From: Rohdeia mirabilis
GTDB taxonomy: Bacteria > Planctomycetota > UBA1135 > GCA-002686595
Direction of reading: 5' to 3'
Length of the DNA: 64,000 nucleotides
Assembly: GCA_007750655.1 (NCBI GenBank)
Contig: CP036290.1
Coordinates: 2,728,001 to 2,792,000 of the forward strand
A program made the position numbers and the translations under genes. Below the pieces are notes generated by a model. That model had not been told where the DNA came from, searched no databases, and saw nothing but the letters and a program-made list of their open reading frames with translations. Of this stretch, positions 18,040 to 27,197 are shown one piece after another. The stretch's first letter is position 1. Each line of letters begins with the position of its first letter.

Positions 18040-18645
18040 GTGTGGTCGAAGGTCAGATACTGCCCGGCCTGCGCGGCGCCGCTCGAGTCGGCGCCCGTGT
18101 TCGGTCGTGAGCGCTTGCGCTGTCCGGCCTGCGCGTTCGTGCTCTTCGCCAACCCCGTCGGAGCAGCCGGCGCCGTCGTCGTCGACCCCGACCGCCGGAT
18201 CCTCCTGGTGCGCCGCGCGATCGCGCCCCACGCGGGCTCCTGGGCGCTGCCGGCCGGCTACCAGGAGATCGACGAGAGTCCCAGCGGCGCCGCCGAGCGC
18301 GAGGTCAGGGAGGAGACGGGCGTCACGATCCGCACGGTGGCGCTCCTGGACCTCGTCTTCGTGCCGGACGACCCTCGGAAGCCGGCCAACGTGGCGCTGT
18401 TCCTCGCGATTCCGGTCGCGGGAGAACCTTCGGGACGCGACGATGCCCTCGATGCCGACTGGTTCGCGCTCGACGACCTGCCCCGAAGGTTGGCCTTCGA
18501 GAGCAATCACCGCATCCTGGAACGCCTGGCGAAGGCGTCCGACGAGTCGCGTGGATGGTGGGCCTCCTGGCGCGCCGCTCTCGACGATTCGAACGAGACC
18601 GACGCCTCGAACGCAGGCACCGAAGGGAACGACCGCGTCGACTGA
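18040..18645 (+). CDS. Nudix hydrolase with N-terminal zinc ribbon
   Basis: A 201-residue protein from GTG 18040. The first residues hold two CPAC motifs 22 residues apart, forming a zinc ribbon like that of NADH-pyrophosphatase-type Nudix proteins. The Nudix box is complete: GYQEIDESPSGAAE followed by REVREETGVT, fitting G-x5-E-x7-REUxEExGU. Nudix enzymes hydrolyse nucleoside diphosphates linked to another group; NAD(H)/ADP-ribose or an alarmone are possible substrates. The frame is open to 17917, but the residues upstream of the first CPAC are Arg/Pro-rich and unlike the family. A polar tail of about 35 residues follows the catalytic domain. Confidence 0.87.
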   Translation: MWSKVRYCPACAAPLESAPVFGRERLRCPACAFVLFANPVGAAGAVVVDPDRRILLVRRAIAPHAGSWALPAGYQEIDESPSGAAEREVREETGVTIRTVALLDLVFVPDDPRKPANVALFLAIPVAGEPSGRDDALDADWFALDDLPRRLAFESNHRILERLAKASDESRGWWASWRAALDDSNETDASNAGTEGNDRVD

Positions 18646-18702
18646 CCGACCCGATCCGATCCCGCGACCCAAGAGCACAGCGAACCGACCCTCGGAGCGA
18701 AC

Positions 18703-19749
18703 GTGAGCGACACCCACGAACCGATCAGCTACGCCGACGCCGGCGTCGACATCGCCGCACAGGACGAGGCTCTGGCCCGCGCCCGCGACGCCATCCGCGC
18801 CACGAACACCGCCGGGGTCCTCGGCGACGTCGGACTCTTCGGCGGGTTGTTCGATCCCGCGGCGATGGGCTTCTCCGACGCGATCCTGGTCGCGAGTGCC
18901 GACGGGGTCGGGACGAAGCTCGAGATCGCGAAACGCGCCGAGCGCTACGACGGGGTCGGTCGCGACCTGGTGCAGCACTGCATCAACGACATCCTGGCCC
19001 AGGGCGCGCGGCCGCTGTTCTTCCTGGACTACGTGGGAACCGGCGAGCTGGAACCGAGCGTGGTCGCGGGGTTGATCCAGGGCTGCGCGGCCGCCTGCCG
19101 CGACCACGGCGTCGCGCTGCTGGGGGGCGAGACCGCCGAGATGCCGGGGCTGTACTCCAAGGGCGACTTCGACCTGGTCGGTTTCGTGGTGGGTGCGGTG
19201 AAGCGCGAACACCTGATCGACGGCACGCGCGTCCGACCGGGACAGACGCTGATCGGTCTGGCTTCGGACGGCCTGCACACCAACGGCTACTCGCTCGCGC
19301 GCAAGGTCTGCTTCGAGGCGCTCGGCCTCGGCCTGCACGACACGCCGCCCGAACTGGGCGGAACGACGGTGGTGGACGCACTCCTGGCGCCGCACCGCTG
19401 CTACCTGTCATCGCTCCTGCCGCTCATCGAACGCGGCGACGTGGCGGCCTGGGCACACATCACGGGCGGCGGTGTTCCCGGCAACCTCAACCGGATCCTC
19501 ACCACCCAGGACGCGGTCGTGCGCTGCGACGCGTGGGAGCGACCCGGACTGTTCAAGCTGCTCACACGAGACGGCATCGTCGAGGAGAGCGAGGCCTGGC
19601 GTGCGTTCAACATGGGCGTCGGTGCGATCCTCGCGGTCGAACCCGAGCGCGTCGACGCGATCCTCGCGAACCTCGCGGCTGCGGGCGAGACGGCGTTCGT
19701 CTGCGGTGAACTGGTGGAGGGCGACGGCCAGGTGCACCTGCGCCCGTGA
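18703..19749 (+). CDS. purM: Phosphoribosylformylglycinamidine cyclo-ligase
   Basis: A 348-residue AIR synthetase, fifth step of purine synthesis (FGAM to AIR with ATP). ISYADAGVDI at the N-terminus, DGVGTKLEIA (about 67-76), CINDIL and GGETAEMPGLYSKGDFDLVG are the classical PurM motifs, and the end NMGVGAIL is conserved. The start is GTG 18703, with GGAG about 5 nt upstream as a possible ribosome site. Its stop overlaps the next GTG start (GTGA). No other purine gene is in the window. Confidence 0.96.
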   Translation: MSDTHEPISYADAGVDIAAQDEALARARDAIRATNTAGVLGDVGLFGGLFDPAAMGFSDAILVASADGVGTKLEIAKRAERYDGVGRDLVQHCINDILAQGARPLFFLDYVGTGELEPSVVAGLIQGCAAACRDHGVALLGGETAEMPGLYSKGDFDLVGFVVGAVKREHLIDGTRVRPGQTLIGLASDGLHTNGYSLARKVCFEALGLGLHDTPPELGGTTVVDALLAPHRCYLSSLLPLIERGDVAAWAHITGGGVPGNLNRILTTQDAVVRCDAWERPGLFKLLTRDGIVEESEAWRAFNMGVGAILAVEPERVDAILANLAAAGETAFVCGELVEGDGQVHLRP

Positions 19750-20513
19750 GTACGCCCGAGGCACACCGATGCTCGACGCGCGCTCGGTCGACGCGTCCTG
19801 GATCGGCGCGCACCGAGTTCGCGCGCTGCCGACGCAGCTGGTCGGTCGGGGAGGCGTTCGGTGCGACACTGGGCGCGCTGCTGCTGTCCGCGACTGGGGG
19901 CGCCGCTGTCGGGGCCACGAGCCCGCTCGCCGACTCGGTGGCGTTCGCCCCTGCCACGCAGGACGACGCCTGGGAGCGCGCGACGGCACTCGAGACGCTC
20001 GACCCGGTCGCCGCTGCGAAGGCCGTGCTCGAGGCACTCGCCGCGACCACCGGCGAGCTGTCGGGAAACCAACAGGCACTGGGTTTCCGGCTCGGTGCGG
20101 CGCTCGCGGAGTCGGGTGATCCGACGGACGCTGCCGTCCTCCAACTCGCCCTCCACGAGCGCGTCGGCGCGGACTGGAGCGCGATCAATGCCACGATCAC
20201 GTTGATGCGCCTGGGGCGGCTCGACGAAGCTGCGGCACTGCTCCTGGAGCACGAACCGCGCGCCTCGGAGCCGGCCGACGTGGCCAACTACCGGGGCCTG
20301 GTCGCCATGGCCCGCGCCGACGTCACCGCCGCGCGCCAACACTTCTCCCGTGCGCTGGTACACGGGTCGCGCGACGCCGGACTGAGCCTGGCGCGGCTGG
20401 ACCTCCTGACGGGACATCCCTCGGCGGCGCGAGCCGGTTTCCGCCCCAGCGTCGACGACGCGGCTCCTCACGCCTGGGCCCTGCGAGGTTGGGCACTGAC
20501 CCTGTTACCCTGA
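19746..20513 (+). CDS. TPR-like repeat protein of unknown function
   Basis: A 255-residue protein starting at a GTG overlapping the purM stop. The N-terminus is Arg/Thr-rich, then a hydrophobic stretch (about 36-58, GATLGALLLSATGGAAVGA) that could be a late signal or membrane anchor. The rest is Ala/Leu-rich helical hairpins such as LMRLGRLDEAAALLLEHEP and GLVAMARADVTAARQHFSRAL, a TPR pattern. The real start may be downstream of the annotated GTG, given the long polar leader. No enzymatic motif. It probably works as an exported or anchored protein-binding module. Confidence 0.6.
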   Translation: MSTPEAHRCSTRARSTRPGSARTEFARCRRSWSVGEAFGATLGALLLSATGGAAVGATSPLADSVAFAPATQDDAWERATALETLDPVAAAKAVLEALAATTGELSGNQQALGFRLGAALAESGDPTDAAVLQLALHERVGADWSAINATITLMRLGRLDEAAALLLEHEPRASEPADVANYRGLVAMARADVTAARQHFSRALVHGSRDAGLSLARLDLLTGHPSAARAGFRPSVDDAAPHAWALRGWALTLLP

Positions 20514-20751
20514 AGCCCGCAGGGGTCGCCGGGGTGATTCGGTCCACTGCGGGGACAACTCGGAGCACCTCGAAGGCTAGAGCCGACCAGGCACATCGAC
20601 AGGATCCTCGACGTCCGGCCGCTCGAAGACCCGACGCTCGACCAAGACACCGCTCGACACGTTCCCGCTCGGCAGGGTCCCGCTCGTCGATGGGGCCCAT
20701 GCTCCCCCGACCGGAGCCGTCCGAGCGGCCCGTCGTTTGCACAGAGACACC

Positions 20752-22167
20752 ATGAACCACGTTCGATCGATCATCGGCACGCACGCTTCCCGGACCACGA
20801 GACTCTTCGCCACACGGCTGCGGTCCGGTGCGCTGCGCACCACCGTCGCGGCGAGCGCTCTCGCCGCCGTGGTCGTCCTTCCGCTCATGGCGCAGGACGA
20901 AGAAGCCGAGGCTCCGGTGATCCGTGCCGACACGGCGCAGCTGAAGGAACGCGATCAGAAGGACCTGGCGAAGCACATCGCGGAGTACTACGAAGCACGT
21001 GCGGCGTCCGAGGGCGTTCTCGAGGCACGCGAGGAACTCGAGGACCGCATCGCCGCCATTGCGAAGCGCGAGAAGATCGACGATCTCCTCTCACTGGCAT
21101 CGGACTGGGAAGCGGCGCTGCGGCTCTCCAAGGACTTCAAGTCCAGCCCTTCCGGGAAGGGGCGGTTGAAGGAGGAGATGCTCGACGGCGTCTACGGGGA
21201 CGAGATCACGTACTACGTCCACGGACCGAAGAACTACAAGAACACCGAGCCGGTGCCCGTGCTCATCATCGTTCCGGACGCGCAGCAGAAGATCGAGGAC
21301 GATCTGCGCAACGACTGGATCGAGGAAGGCATCGGGATCGAGGACGAGTACGTCATCGTGTGCCCGAAGATGCCCGGCGCGACCGACAACTGGACGCAGA
21401 TGGGGAGCAAGGGTCGACCGGGCGGCGTCGACCGGATCCTCCAGGTGTTCAAGCGCATCAAGAGCGACTGGAACGTGGACGGCGAGCGCGTCTTCCTGTG
21501 CGGCGTCGAGGACGGTGTGCCCGCCGCACTGCGAATCGCCGCCCTGTACCCGGACCGTTTCGCGGGGGTGATCGGCATCTCCGGCGACCCGGAGGCGTTG
21601 TCGATCGACAACTTCGCGAACGTGCCTCTGTTCCTCGTCTCGGGCTCGACCAACGCGACCCAGATGGGGCGCGACGCCGAAGCGCGTGGCTGGGACCACA
21701 TCGAGACTCCGGCCACTGCGTCGTCCGCGGAGATCCTCGCATGGATGCAGAGCAAGACCCGCCGTGCCCACCCGACCGAGATCTACTACCGTCCGCTCGA
21801 GACGTTCGGTCGCGATGCCTATTGGCTGCGAGTGGAGGGCGCTTCGGAGCGCAGCACCGACCCCGAGAACCCGGTCGATCCGTGGGTCCACGCGGTCGCT
21901 GATCGCTCGACGAACACGGTGACCATCGAGGGCGCCGACGTGCGCGGCGTGGTGCTGTTCTACTCGGACAGGGTCCTCGACCTGGATCGACCGGTGACCG
22001 TCAAGATCGGCGGAGTCACGCACCAACACGTGGTGGACCGCAGCCTCGAGTTCATGCTCGAGCGTGCGCGCAACACGGGGGACGCCGGCCGCGCCTACTT
22101 CGGACAGCGTCCGTTCGACTTCCCCGAGGTCGCCACCACCGCGACCGACGAGGGCGCCGGCGAGTGA
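20752..22167 (+). CDS. Secreted alpha/beta-hydrolase-like protein lacking the serine nucleophile
   Basis: A 471-residue protein with ATG at 20752 and a long Arg-rich n-region before a hydrophobic signal core ending at LMAQ (about residue 48). A charged helical region (about 60-140) precedes an esterase-like domain. VPVLIIVPDAQ is the usual central strand. VFLCGVEDGVPAALRIAALYP lies exactly where esterases have GxSxG, and AGVIGISGDPE follows. The motif reads G-V-E-D-G (251-255), so Glu253 replaces the Ser nucleophile. The C-terminal region (about 350-470) is a separate beta-rich part. It may be a binding or structural protein derived from an esterase. It overlaps the next gene (GTGA), with which it is probably co-expressed. 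Confidence 0.75.
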   Translation: MNHVRSIIGTHASRTTRLFATRLRSGALRTTVAASALAAVVVLPLMAQDEEAEAPVIRADTAQLKERDQKDLAKHIAEYYEARAASEGVLEAREELEDRIAAIAKREKIDDLLSLASDWEAALRLSKDFKSSPSGKGRLKEEMLDGVYGDEITYYVHGPKNYKNTEPVPVLIIVPDAQQKIEDDLRNDWIEEGIGIEDEYVIVCPKMPGATDNWTQMGSKGRPGGVDRILQVFKRIKSDWNVDGERVFLCGVEDGVPAALRIAALYPDRFAGVIGISGDPEALSIDNFANVPLFLVSGSTNATQMGRDAEARGWDHIETPATASSAEILAWMQSKTRRAHPTEIYYRPLETFGRDAYWLRVEGASERSTDPENPVDPWVHAVADRSTNTVTIEGADVRGVVLFYSDRVLDLDRPVTVKIGGVTHQHVVDRSLEFMLERARNTGDAGRAYFGQRPFDFPEVATTATDEGAGE

Positions 22168-23852
22168 ATCGGGAGGCCGACGCGCCCTCCGCCGTTGCAT
22201 ACGCGAGTCCCGGCCCCTCCAGCCAACGGCCGGGGAGTCGGGACGTGCGCGCCGCAGCTCGTCCCGCGGTACTGGCGGCCGCGGGCTTCGCTGGCGCAGG
22301 CATCATGACGGTGGAGTTGGCGGCGGTCCGCCTGCTCGCACCGCATTTCGGTTCGAGTACGACGGTCTGGACCAACGTCATCGGCGTGGTCCTGGTCTCG
22401 CTCGCCGTCGGCTACGTGCTCGGCGCCCGGCTCAGTACGAGCGCGGACCCCAGGCGTCACCTCGTGCGCATCCTGCTCGGCGCAGCGGTGTGGTTGATCG
22501 TTCTGCCCTTCGTCGCACCGGCGGTCGGCGCCGCCCTGCGCCCCGACGAGGTGGCGCTGCACTCGGCGCTGCCGCTGTTCACGTGGGGGAGCCTGGCCGG
22601 CTCGTTGATCCTCTTCGCGGCGCCGATCGCCGTCCTGGGCGCCGCTGGTCCGTTGGCCGTCGAACTGGTCCAACGGACCGGCGTCGAACACGCAGGAACC
22701 GCCGGCGGTTGGTGCCTGGGCGTTTCGACGACGGGCAGCCTCGTGGGGACGTTCGCGACGACGCATCTGCTCGTCCCCGGGCTCGGACTGCGCGCCACGT
22801 TCTTCGTCGCCGCGGGCCTGCTCGTCGTAGCCGCAGCGCTCCTCGCAGCGACGCGTCGAACACCGGCCTCGATCGCGACCGCAGCCGTGCTGATCGGACT
22901 CACGATCGTGGGCTCACTTCCACCGAGCCCTCCCGAGGTCGGGGACGGGCTCACCCTCGTCGCTTGGACCGAATCGCCGTACACGCAGGTTCGCGTGGTC
23001 GAACGCGCTGCCGAACCGAACGACCCGACCGGAGCGCTGCGATTCCTCCAGGTCGGAGAGGTGAGCGACTCCTACCAGTCCGCTTGGCAGTCGAAGCCCG
23101 GACTGCTCCCGGACGGCTACTACTACAACGACTTCGTGCTGCCCTTCTGGTGGGATCGCACGCTCGGAGCTGGGCACCCGCGCGTGCTGTTCGTCGGACT
23201 GGGAGCAGGGACGGGATGGCGCGTTCTGACGGGCGCTGCTCCCGCGGACGTGCGACCGACCGGCGTGGGGATCGAGATCGACCCCGAAGTGGTGCGTCTC
23301 GGTCGCGAGCATCTGGACCTCGACCACCCCGACCTGGAGGTCTACGCCGGAGCCGATGCGCGCTCCGCGCTGCGAACTCTGGAGGGCTCGTTCGACGTGA
23401 TCGTGGTCGACGCCTACGCCCACCAGTTCGAGATTCCCGAACACCTGGCGACGGTGGAGTTCTTCGGCGAACTCGTCGAGCGCTGCCGCCCTGGCGGATG
23501 GATCGTCTCGAACGCGGCGGGCTTCGGACTCGACGATCCAGTCGTGGAAGCACTCGCGGGCACGCTCGCCGTCGCCCTCGGCAGCGAAGTGCTGGCTCTG
23601 CGCGTGCCGTTCTCGCGCAACATCACTCTCTTCGCGCGCGTCGGCTCCCCGGTCGTGACGCCAGAGTCCGAGGACTTCGTCCCGATGCAGGCGGACTTGG
23701 CCCGATCCGCGCAGATGCGCTGCCTGCCCGGGAGTTGGCGCCTCTTCGGGCCGATCGACGACCCGCTCACGGACGACGACGGATTCATGGCGCGACTCCA
23801 GATCGAGTCACTGCGACGCGCGGGCGCGAGCGTGCGCGCGGCACTCCCGTGA
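22164..23852 (+). CDS. Membrane-anchored spermidine-synthase-like protein
   Basis: A 562-residue protein with GTG start overlapping the previous stop. The N-terminal half has about seven to eight membrane helices (residues 35-255). The C-terminal half is a Rossmann methyltransferase-like fold close to spermidine synthase: RVLFVGLGAGTGWRVL (motif I), GVGIEIDPEVVRLGREHLDL (acidic end of strand 2) and DVIVVDAYAHQFEIPEHLAT (strand 4 with the catalytic-type Asp). These fused proteins are widespread in bacteria. Most have no shown aminopropyltransferase activity, so polyamine synthesis should not be assumed. It overlaps the next gene by GTGA. Confidence 0.85.
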   Translation: MNREADAPSAVAYASPGPSSQRPGSRDVRAAARPAVLAAAGFAGAGIMTVELAAVRLLAPHFGSSTTVWTNVIGVVLVSLAVGYVLGARLSTSADPRRHLVRILLGAAVWLIVLPFVAPAVGAALRPDEVALHSALPLFTWGSLAGSLILFAAPIAVLGAAGPLAVELVQRTGVEHAGTAGGWCLGVSTTGSLVGTFATTHLLVPGLGLRATFFVAAGLLVVAAALLAATRRTPASIATAAVLIGLTIVGSLPPSPPEVGDGLTLVAWTESPYTQVRVVERAAEPNDPTGALRFLQVGEVSDSYQSAWQSKPGLLPDGYYYNDFVLPFWWDRTLGAGHPRVLFVGLGAGTGWRVLTGAAPADVRPTGVGIEIDPEVVRLGREHLDLDHPDLEVYAGADARSALRTLEGSFDVIVVDAYAHQFEIPEHLATVEFFGELVERCRPGGWIVSNAAGFGLDDPVVEALAGTLAVALGSEVLALRVPFSRNITLFARVGSPVVTPESEDFVPMQADLARSAQMRCLPGSWRLFGPIDDPLTDDDGFMARLQIESLRRAGASVRAALP

Positions 23853-24436
23853 GCCGAGCTCTTCAATGGACGTGTGCCGCGCTCGTCACGGCCTGCGTCG
23901 TCGGTCCCGCGGCAAGTGCCAGCACCTCCCCACGTGCCTCTTGTCCCGAGGGTCAGGAGTCGACGATGCCCGCTCGGCCATCGTGGTGGAACGACGCGGT
24001 CGTGGCCTTGGAGGAGAACCGCCCAGCGCGAACTCTCGAACTGATCGACCGACCGACCGATCCCGCGCAGGCACTGCTCGCAGCGCGCGCGCACTTCGCC
24101 GCGGGCGATCTCGTGGGAACGACGCAGGCTGCCTCTCGTGGTCTACCGACTGCGGACGACACCGAGCGGCGCGAACTCCTGTGGTGGGGGAGCAATGCCG
24201 CGCTGGGACTCGGCGACGCCGACGCCGCCATGGCCTGGACGGATCAGTTGGCCGCGATTTCCGGCGACGATCCGGACTGGCGCGCTGCCGCAGCACGCTT
24301 CGCCGATCTGGCCGCGGCACTCGGATCCACGCGGGACCGCTCGAACGAAGCGATCGTCCGCGCGCGCGCGATCTCGGTCACTGGGCTCCTCGCCCTGGTA
24401 CTGGGCGGAGCCTTGGTGCTGCGACGCAGGTCCTAG
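23849..24436 (+). CDS. Exported TPR-like protein with C-terminal membrane anchor
   Basis: A 195-residue protein with a GTG start overlapping the preceding stop. It has a cleavable-looking signal (about 1-24), an Ala-rich helical-hairpin region such as RAHFAAGDLVGTTQAASRGL that fits two or three TPR-like repeats, and a C-terminal membrane helix (about 172-190) ending RRRS. The anchored tail-in orientation resembles sorting-type C-termini, but no LPxTG or PEP motif is present. It closes the run of overlapping genes from 20752. The TAG stop shares the bases CTAG with the stop of the convergent HEAT gene. Confidence 0.65.
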   Translation: MSRALQWTCAALVTACVVGPAASASTSPRASCPEGQESTMPARPSWWNDAVVALEENRPARTLELIDRPTDPAQALLAARAHFAAGDLVGTTQAASRGLPTADDTERRELLWWGSNAALGLGDADAAMAWTDQLAAISGDDPDWRAAAARFADLAAALGSTRDRSNEAIVRARAISVTGLLALVLGGALVLRRRS

Positions 24437-26544
24437 AGATCCAGGCGCTCGAGTGCTCCGCGTCCTCGACCGTCCAACAACGTCGAGGGCGCCGCTTCGA
24501 AGCACACGACTCCGGCCAGCAGTGATGCACTGGAGGTCGCCGGCGCAGCGATGCGGCCGAGCGCACGGACGGCGGCGGCGCGCGTGAGAGCCGCTCGGTC
24601 CGAGTCCGCCACCCACGCGAGCAGAGCGTCGCGGGCGGCCGGTGTATCGATCTCGCCCAACGCGCGCGCGGCCGCTGCGGCCGCCGAGGAGGAGACCTCG
24701 GACGGGTCGGAGGACAGGAGAGCGCTGAGTGCGGGCGCATCGCCCATCAACTCACGCGCGAGTGCCGCGCCATAGGCCGCGGCCGGGTCCGTCGTTCGGG
24801 TCTCGCTCCACGCGTCCAGCAGGGGTGTAGCGTCGTGGACACGCAGCATTCCGAGTGCCATGGCGACGCGCGTCCGACTGGCGTCGAACGGGAGCCGCTC
24901 GAAGCCTTCGAGCACCGGGCGGCTCGCCTCCGCGAGCTCGACAATGCCACACGCGAGAGCCGCTGCGGAGAAGACCGAGGTTTGGCGCGAATCGTCGACC
25001 GCGTCGAGCAGAGTCGCGCTCCATTCCTCGGGCAGCGCGACACCACGTGCGCCGAGATCCCGCCCAGCGAGCCCGAGCGCCAGCAGCGACCACCCCTTCT
25101 CGTGGATGTCGCCGCGCCGAGCGGAGCGCGTCAGCCGCTCTCCGACATCGATCGAGCACGCGAGGCTTCCGGGAGCACCTGCGATCCGGCCCAACGCCAA
25201 CAGAGCAGCGTGGCGGGTACCAGCGCGCGCGTCGCGAGCCAGGGCGTCGAGCGCGTCGAGGACCGAGCCGTCCAACGCGGACTCGGTCGGGCGCCCGGCC
25301 AGGCCCAGACACGTGGCGATCGCCGAGGAGAGCTCCGCCCGTTCGGACCGGCGCGAGTCGAGCCCCTTCAGCAAAGCTTCGATCACCTGTCCGCGCGCAG
25401 CATCGAACTCGTCGTGCGGCAAGCCGGCCAGGACGCGTCCGAGCGCTGCGGGAACATGGACGCGCAAGCGCGAGTCCTTAGCCTCCTGGAACACCTGGAG
25501 GAGGCGTCGCAACGTCGCGAGCCTCGACGCGCTCGCGGGTTCGGGGCGCCCGCCCGGATCGCGAACACCGACGCGTTCGAGGGGCACGACGGACAGCGCG
25601 AGTACGGCTGCGACCGCCATGTCCTCACGACGCCCATCGTCGCCCTCGATCGCCATGTCCAGGGAGTGGACGACGTAGCGCCGAACGTCCTCGCGCTCGC
25701 ACCGCAGACCGAGGTCCCCCAATGCGAAAGCGGCGTCGGCGCGCAGTTCGGTGGCAACGGAACCACCGCCGATGAGGCGACGACCACTCGAGTCGTCGTG
25801 GAGCAACGACGCCAGTGTGGGGGCCCAGGAGGGAGCTCCGGTCAAGCCACAGGCCAGGACCGCGGAACGCTGAACGTCGAGGGACGACGACCCGAGACCC
25901 CGAGCGAGTGCCTCGTCCAACCGTTCGCGTTGATCAGCCGTTCCGTAGGGATGGACGCGCCCCGCGGCGACGAGCAACTCGCCCTCGAGGAGCGGAACGG
26001 CGTCGGCCTCGAGCAGCTGCAGCAACTGCGGGATCCAGCGACTTCGGAACCAGGACTCGTCCGCCACCGCGACGCTGTCCACGGCCAGCGGCGACGAGGC
26101 GCTCGATTCGCCCTCGCCGAGGAAGAAGTCGGCCGTGCCCGTGACGGGGCGCAGCGTTCCGCGCGCATCGATCCCGATCAGTTCGAGGTGATTCAGATCC
26201 CACCACATCTCCCAGTTCGCGAATCCGTCCCTGCTCAGATCGAGCCCCAGGTCCAGCCCCCCCTGGCTCAGGCGCGCCAACTCGTCCAACGCGTCGAGAG
26301 CGCCTCCGGTCGTCGGACCGCTGCTGCCATCCATCGAACCACCGTCCACCTCCGGAGCGAAGGCCGGAGCCGGCTCCGTCGGAGTCCCGGACGAGCCCGG
26401 AGTCACCGGCCGTGAGACCGGCCCCGACGGCGGGGTGACCGGCGGGGGATCGCACTGGGCGATTCCGGGCAGGGCGAGGAGCGTGAGCACCACCGCCGTG
26501 CTCGTGGGACGCAGGAAGGCACGCAGGATTGTGGGCGTCGTCAT
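24433..26544 (-). CDS. Secreted HEAT-repeat protein, divergent member of a tandem trio (A)
   Basis: A 703-residue protein from ATG 26544. The signal peptide ends around IAQC (about 30), followed by a Pro/Thr/Gly-rich linker of about 45 residues. It has one WEMWWDLNH segment and FFLGEGES, corresponding to SFWWEFNK and the FLGDG segment of proteins B and C downstream. HEAT-type helical pairs fill the rest (such as ALLALGRIAGAPGSLACSID). The last 25 residues (FEAAPSTLLDGRGRGALERL) can be aligned with the conserved tail of B and C, which shows common ancestry despite low similarity. It lacks the AHGGxYRGPGDTVPPG start. Function unknown; the position of a perfect palindrome just before its ATG may be regulatory. 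Confidence 0.8.
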   Translation of the reverse strand: MTTPTILRAFLRPTSTAVVLTLLALPGIAQCDPPPVTPPSGPVSRPVTPGSSGTPTEPAPAFAPEVDGGSMDGSSGPTTGGALDALDELARLSQGGLDLGLDLSRDGFANWEMWWDLNHLELIGIDARGTLRPVTGTADFFLGEGESSASSPLAVDSVAVADESWFRSRWIPQLLQLLEADAVPLLEGELLVAAGRVHPYGTADQRERLDEALARGLGSSSLDVQRSAVLACGLTGAPSWAPTLASLLHDDSSGRRLIGGGSVATELRADAAFALGDLGLRCEREDVRRYVVHSLDMAIEGDDGRREDMAVAAVLALSVVPLERVGVRDPGGRPEPASASRLATLRRLLQVFQEAKDSRLRVHVPAALGRVLAGLPHDEFDAARGQVIEALLKGLDSRRSERAELSSAIATCLGLAGRPTESALDGSVLDALDALARDARAGTRHAALLALGRIAGAPGSLACSIDVGERLTRSARRGDIHEKGWSLLALGLAGRDLGARGVALPEEWSATLLDAVDDSRQTSVFSAAALACGIVELAEASRPVLEGFERLPFDASRTRVAMALGMLRVHDATPLLDAWSETRTTDPAAAYGAALARELMGDAPALSALLSSDPSEVSSSAAAAAARALGEIDTPAARDALLAWVADSDRAALTRAAAVRALGRIAAPATSSASLLAGVVCFEAAPSTLLDGRGRGALERLDL

Positions 26545-26549
26545 GGGAA

Positions 26550-26565
26550 CCGCGAACGTTCGCGG
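26550..26565. promoter_or_regulatory. Perfect 16-bp palindrome upstream of HEAT gene A
   Basis: ccgcgaacgttcgcgg is fully self-complementary and ends 5 nt before the ATG of gene A, so it would overlap the leader and ribosome entry region. It could be an operator or an RNA hairpin limiting translation. The other two HEAT genes do not have it at the same place. Confidence 0.35.
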
Positions 26566-26964
26566 CGGGGCTCCACCGCAAGAACCGTTCCCCAGGAGTT
26601 GGCTCCCCGAACCCCTCCACAAGGCCCTGGATGCCGTTCGACCGGACCCGGGGCGTGCGAAGCCGCTCGACCTTTGGCTCGGGTCTGCTCCCCGCGAGCT
26701 GCCGCCAGGGGGGGCGCGTGCCATCGTGTCGCCCCGTGCGCCGCGCTGGGCTCCCGGTGCCGGGGGGGGGGAGAGGAGCAGGCGCGCATCGGACTCCCCG
26801 GAGGCTCTTGGGAGAGCAGCGTCGCGGCCCAGGGGCCGCGGGTCCGACCTGGAGCGCCCGACCCCGATTCGACGCGACGCCCCCCAGCTGAAGTGCGAGT
26901 CGAGTCCGGTGGAATCGCCATCTTCGCTGGGATGCCCACCACGATCCCGAAGGAGACGAGAAGT

Positions 26965-26993
26965 GGGCGCCGCACCCAATGAGTGCGACGCCC
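26965..26993 (-). terminator. Hairpin downstream of HEAT gene B
   Basis: An 11-bp stem (gggcgccgcac/gtgcgacgccc, one mismatch) with a 7-nt loop, 205 nt past the stop of gene B on its strand. No T tract follows. A weak terminator or a 3' processing hairpin. Confidence 0.25.
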
Positions 26994-27197
26994 CCGAACC
27001 TCCGCCTCCTCGCGGATCCCAGGTAGAGGAGGTGGCTCCGGCAGCCACTCGGCTACACGGTTGGTCCAGTCCCAGCGGAGCAACGACCGTGCCGTTCACG
27101 CTCGACGAGCGTCCTTGGCGCTGTGCTCACGAAGCATCGGTGATCGTGTTCCGATCCCGTGCTGCGACTGCCCCCAACGGCACGTGGGGTGCAGCCT

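Larger units (their letters stand above)
26545..27197. other. 653-bp spacer between HEAT genes A and B, no gene seen
   Basis: Open frames here are short or Arg/Pro-rich shadows. Contents that can be seen: a 16-bp palindrome next to gene A (26550-26565), a run of ten G (26762-26771), an 11-bp-stem hairpin with one mismatch (26965-26993) and a 7-bp-arm palindrome (27098-27112), the last two 204-233 and 86-100 nt past the stop of gene B and possibly part of its 3' end. Confidence 0.55.

Noticed and set aside
22164..23852. Annotation as a true spermidine synthase
   Set aside because: Only the fold and general motifs fit. The N-terminal membrane half and lack of other polyamine genes make the activity unproven.
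26762..26771. Run of ten G as a phase-variation switch
   Set aside because: It is not inside or directly before a gene, being 218 nt upstream of HEAT gene A, so a switching role is not supported.
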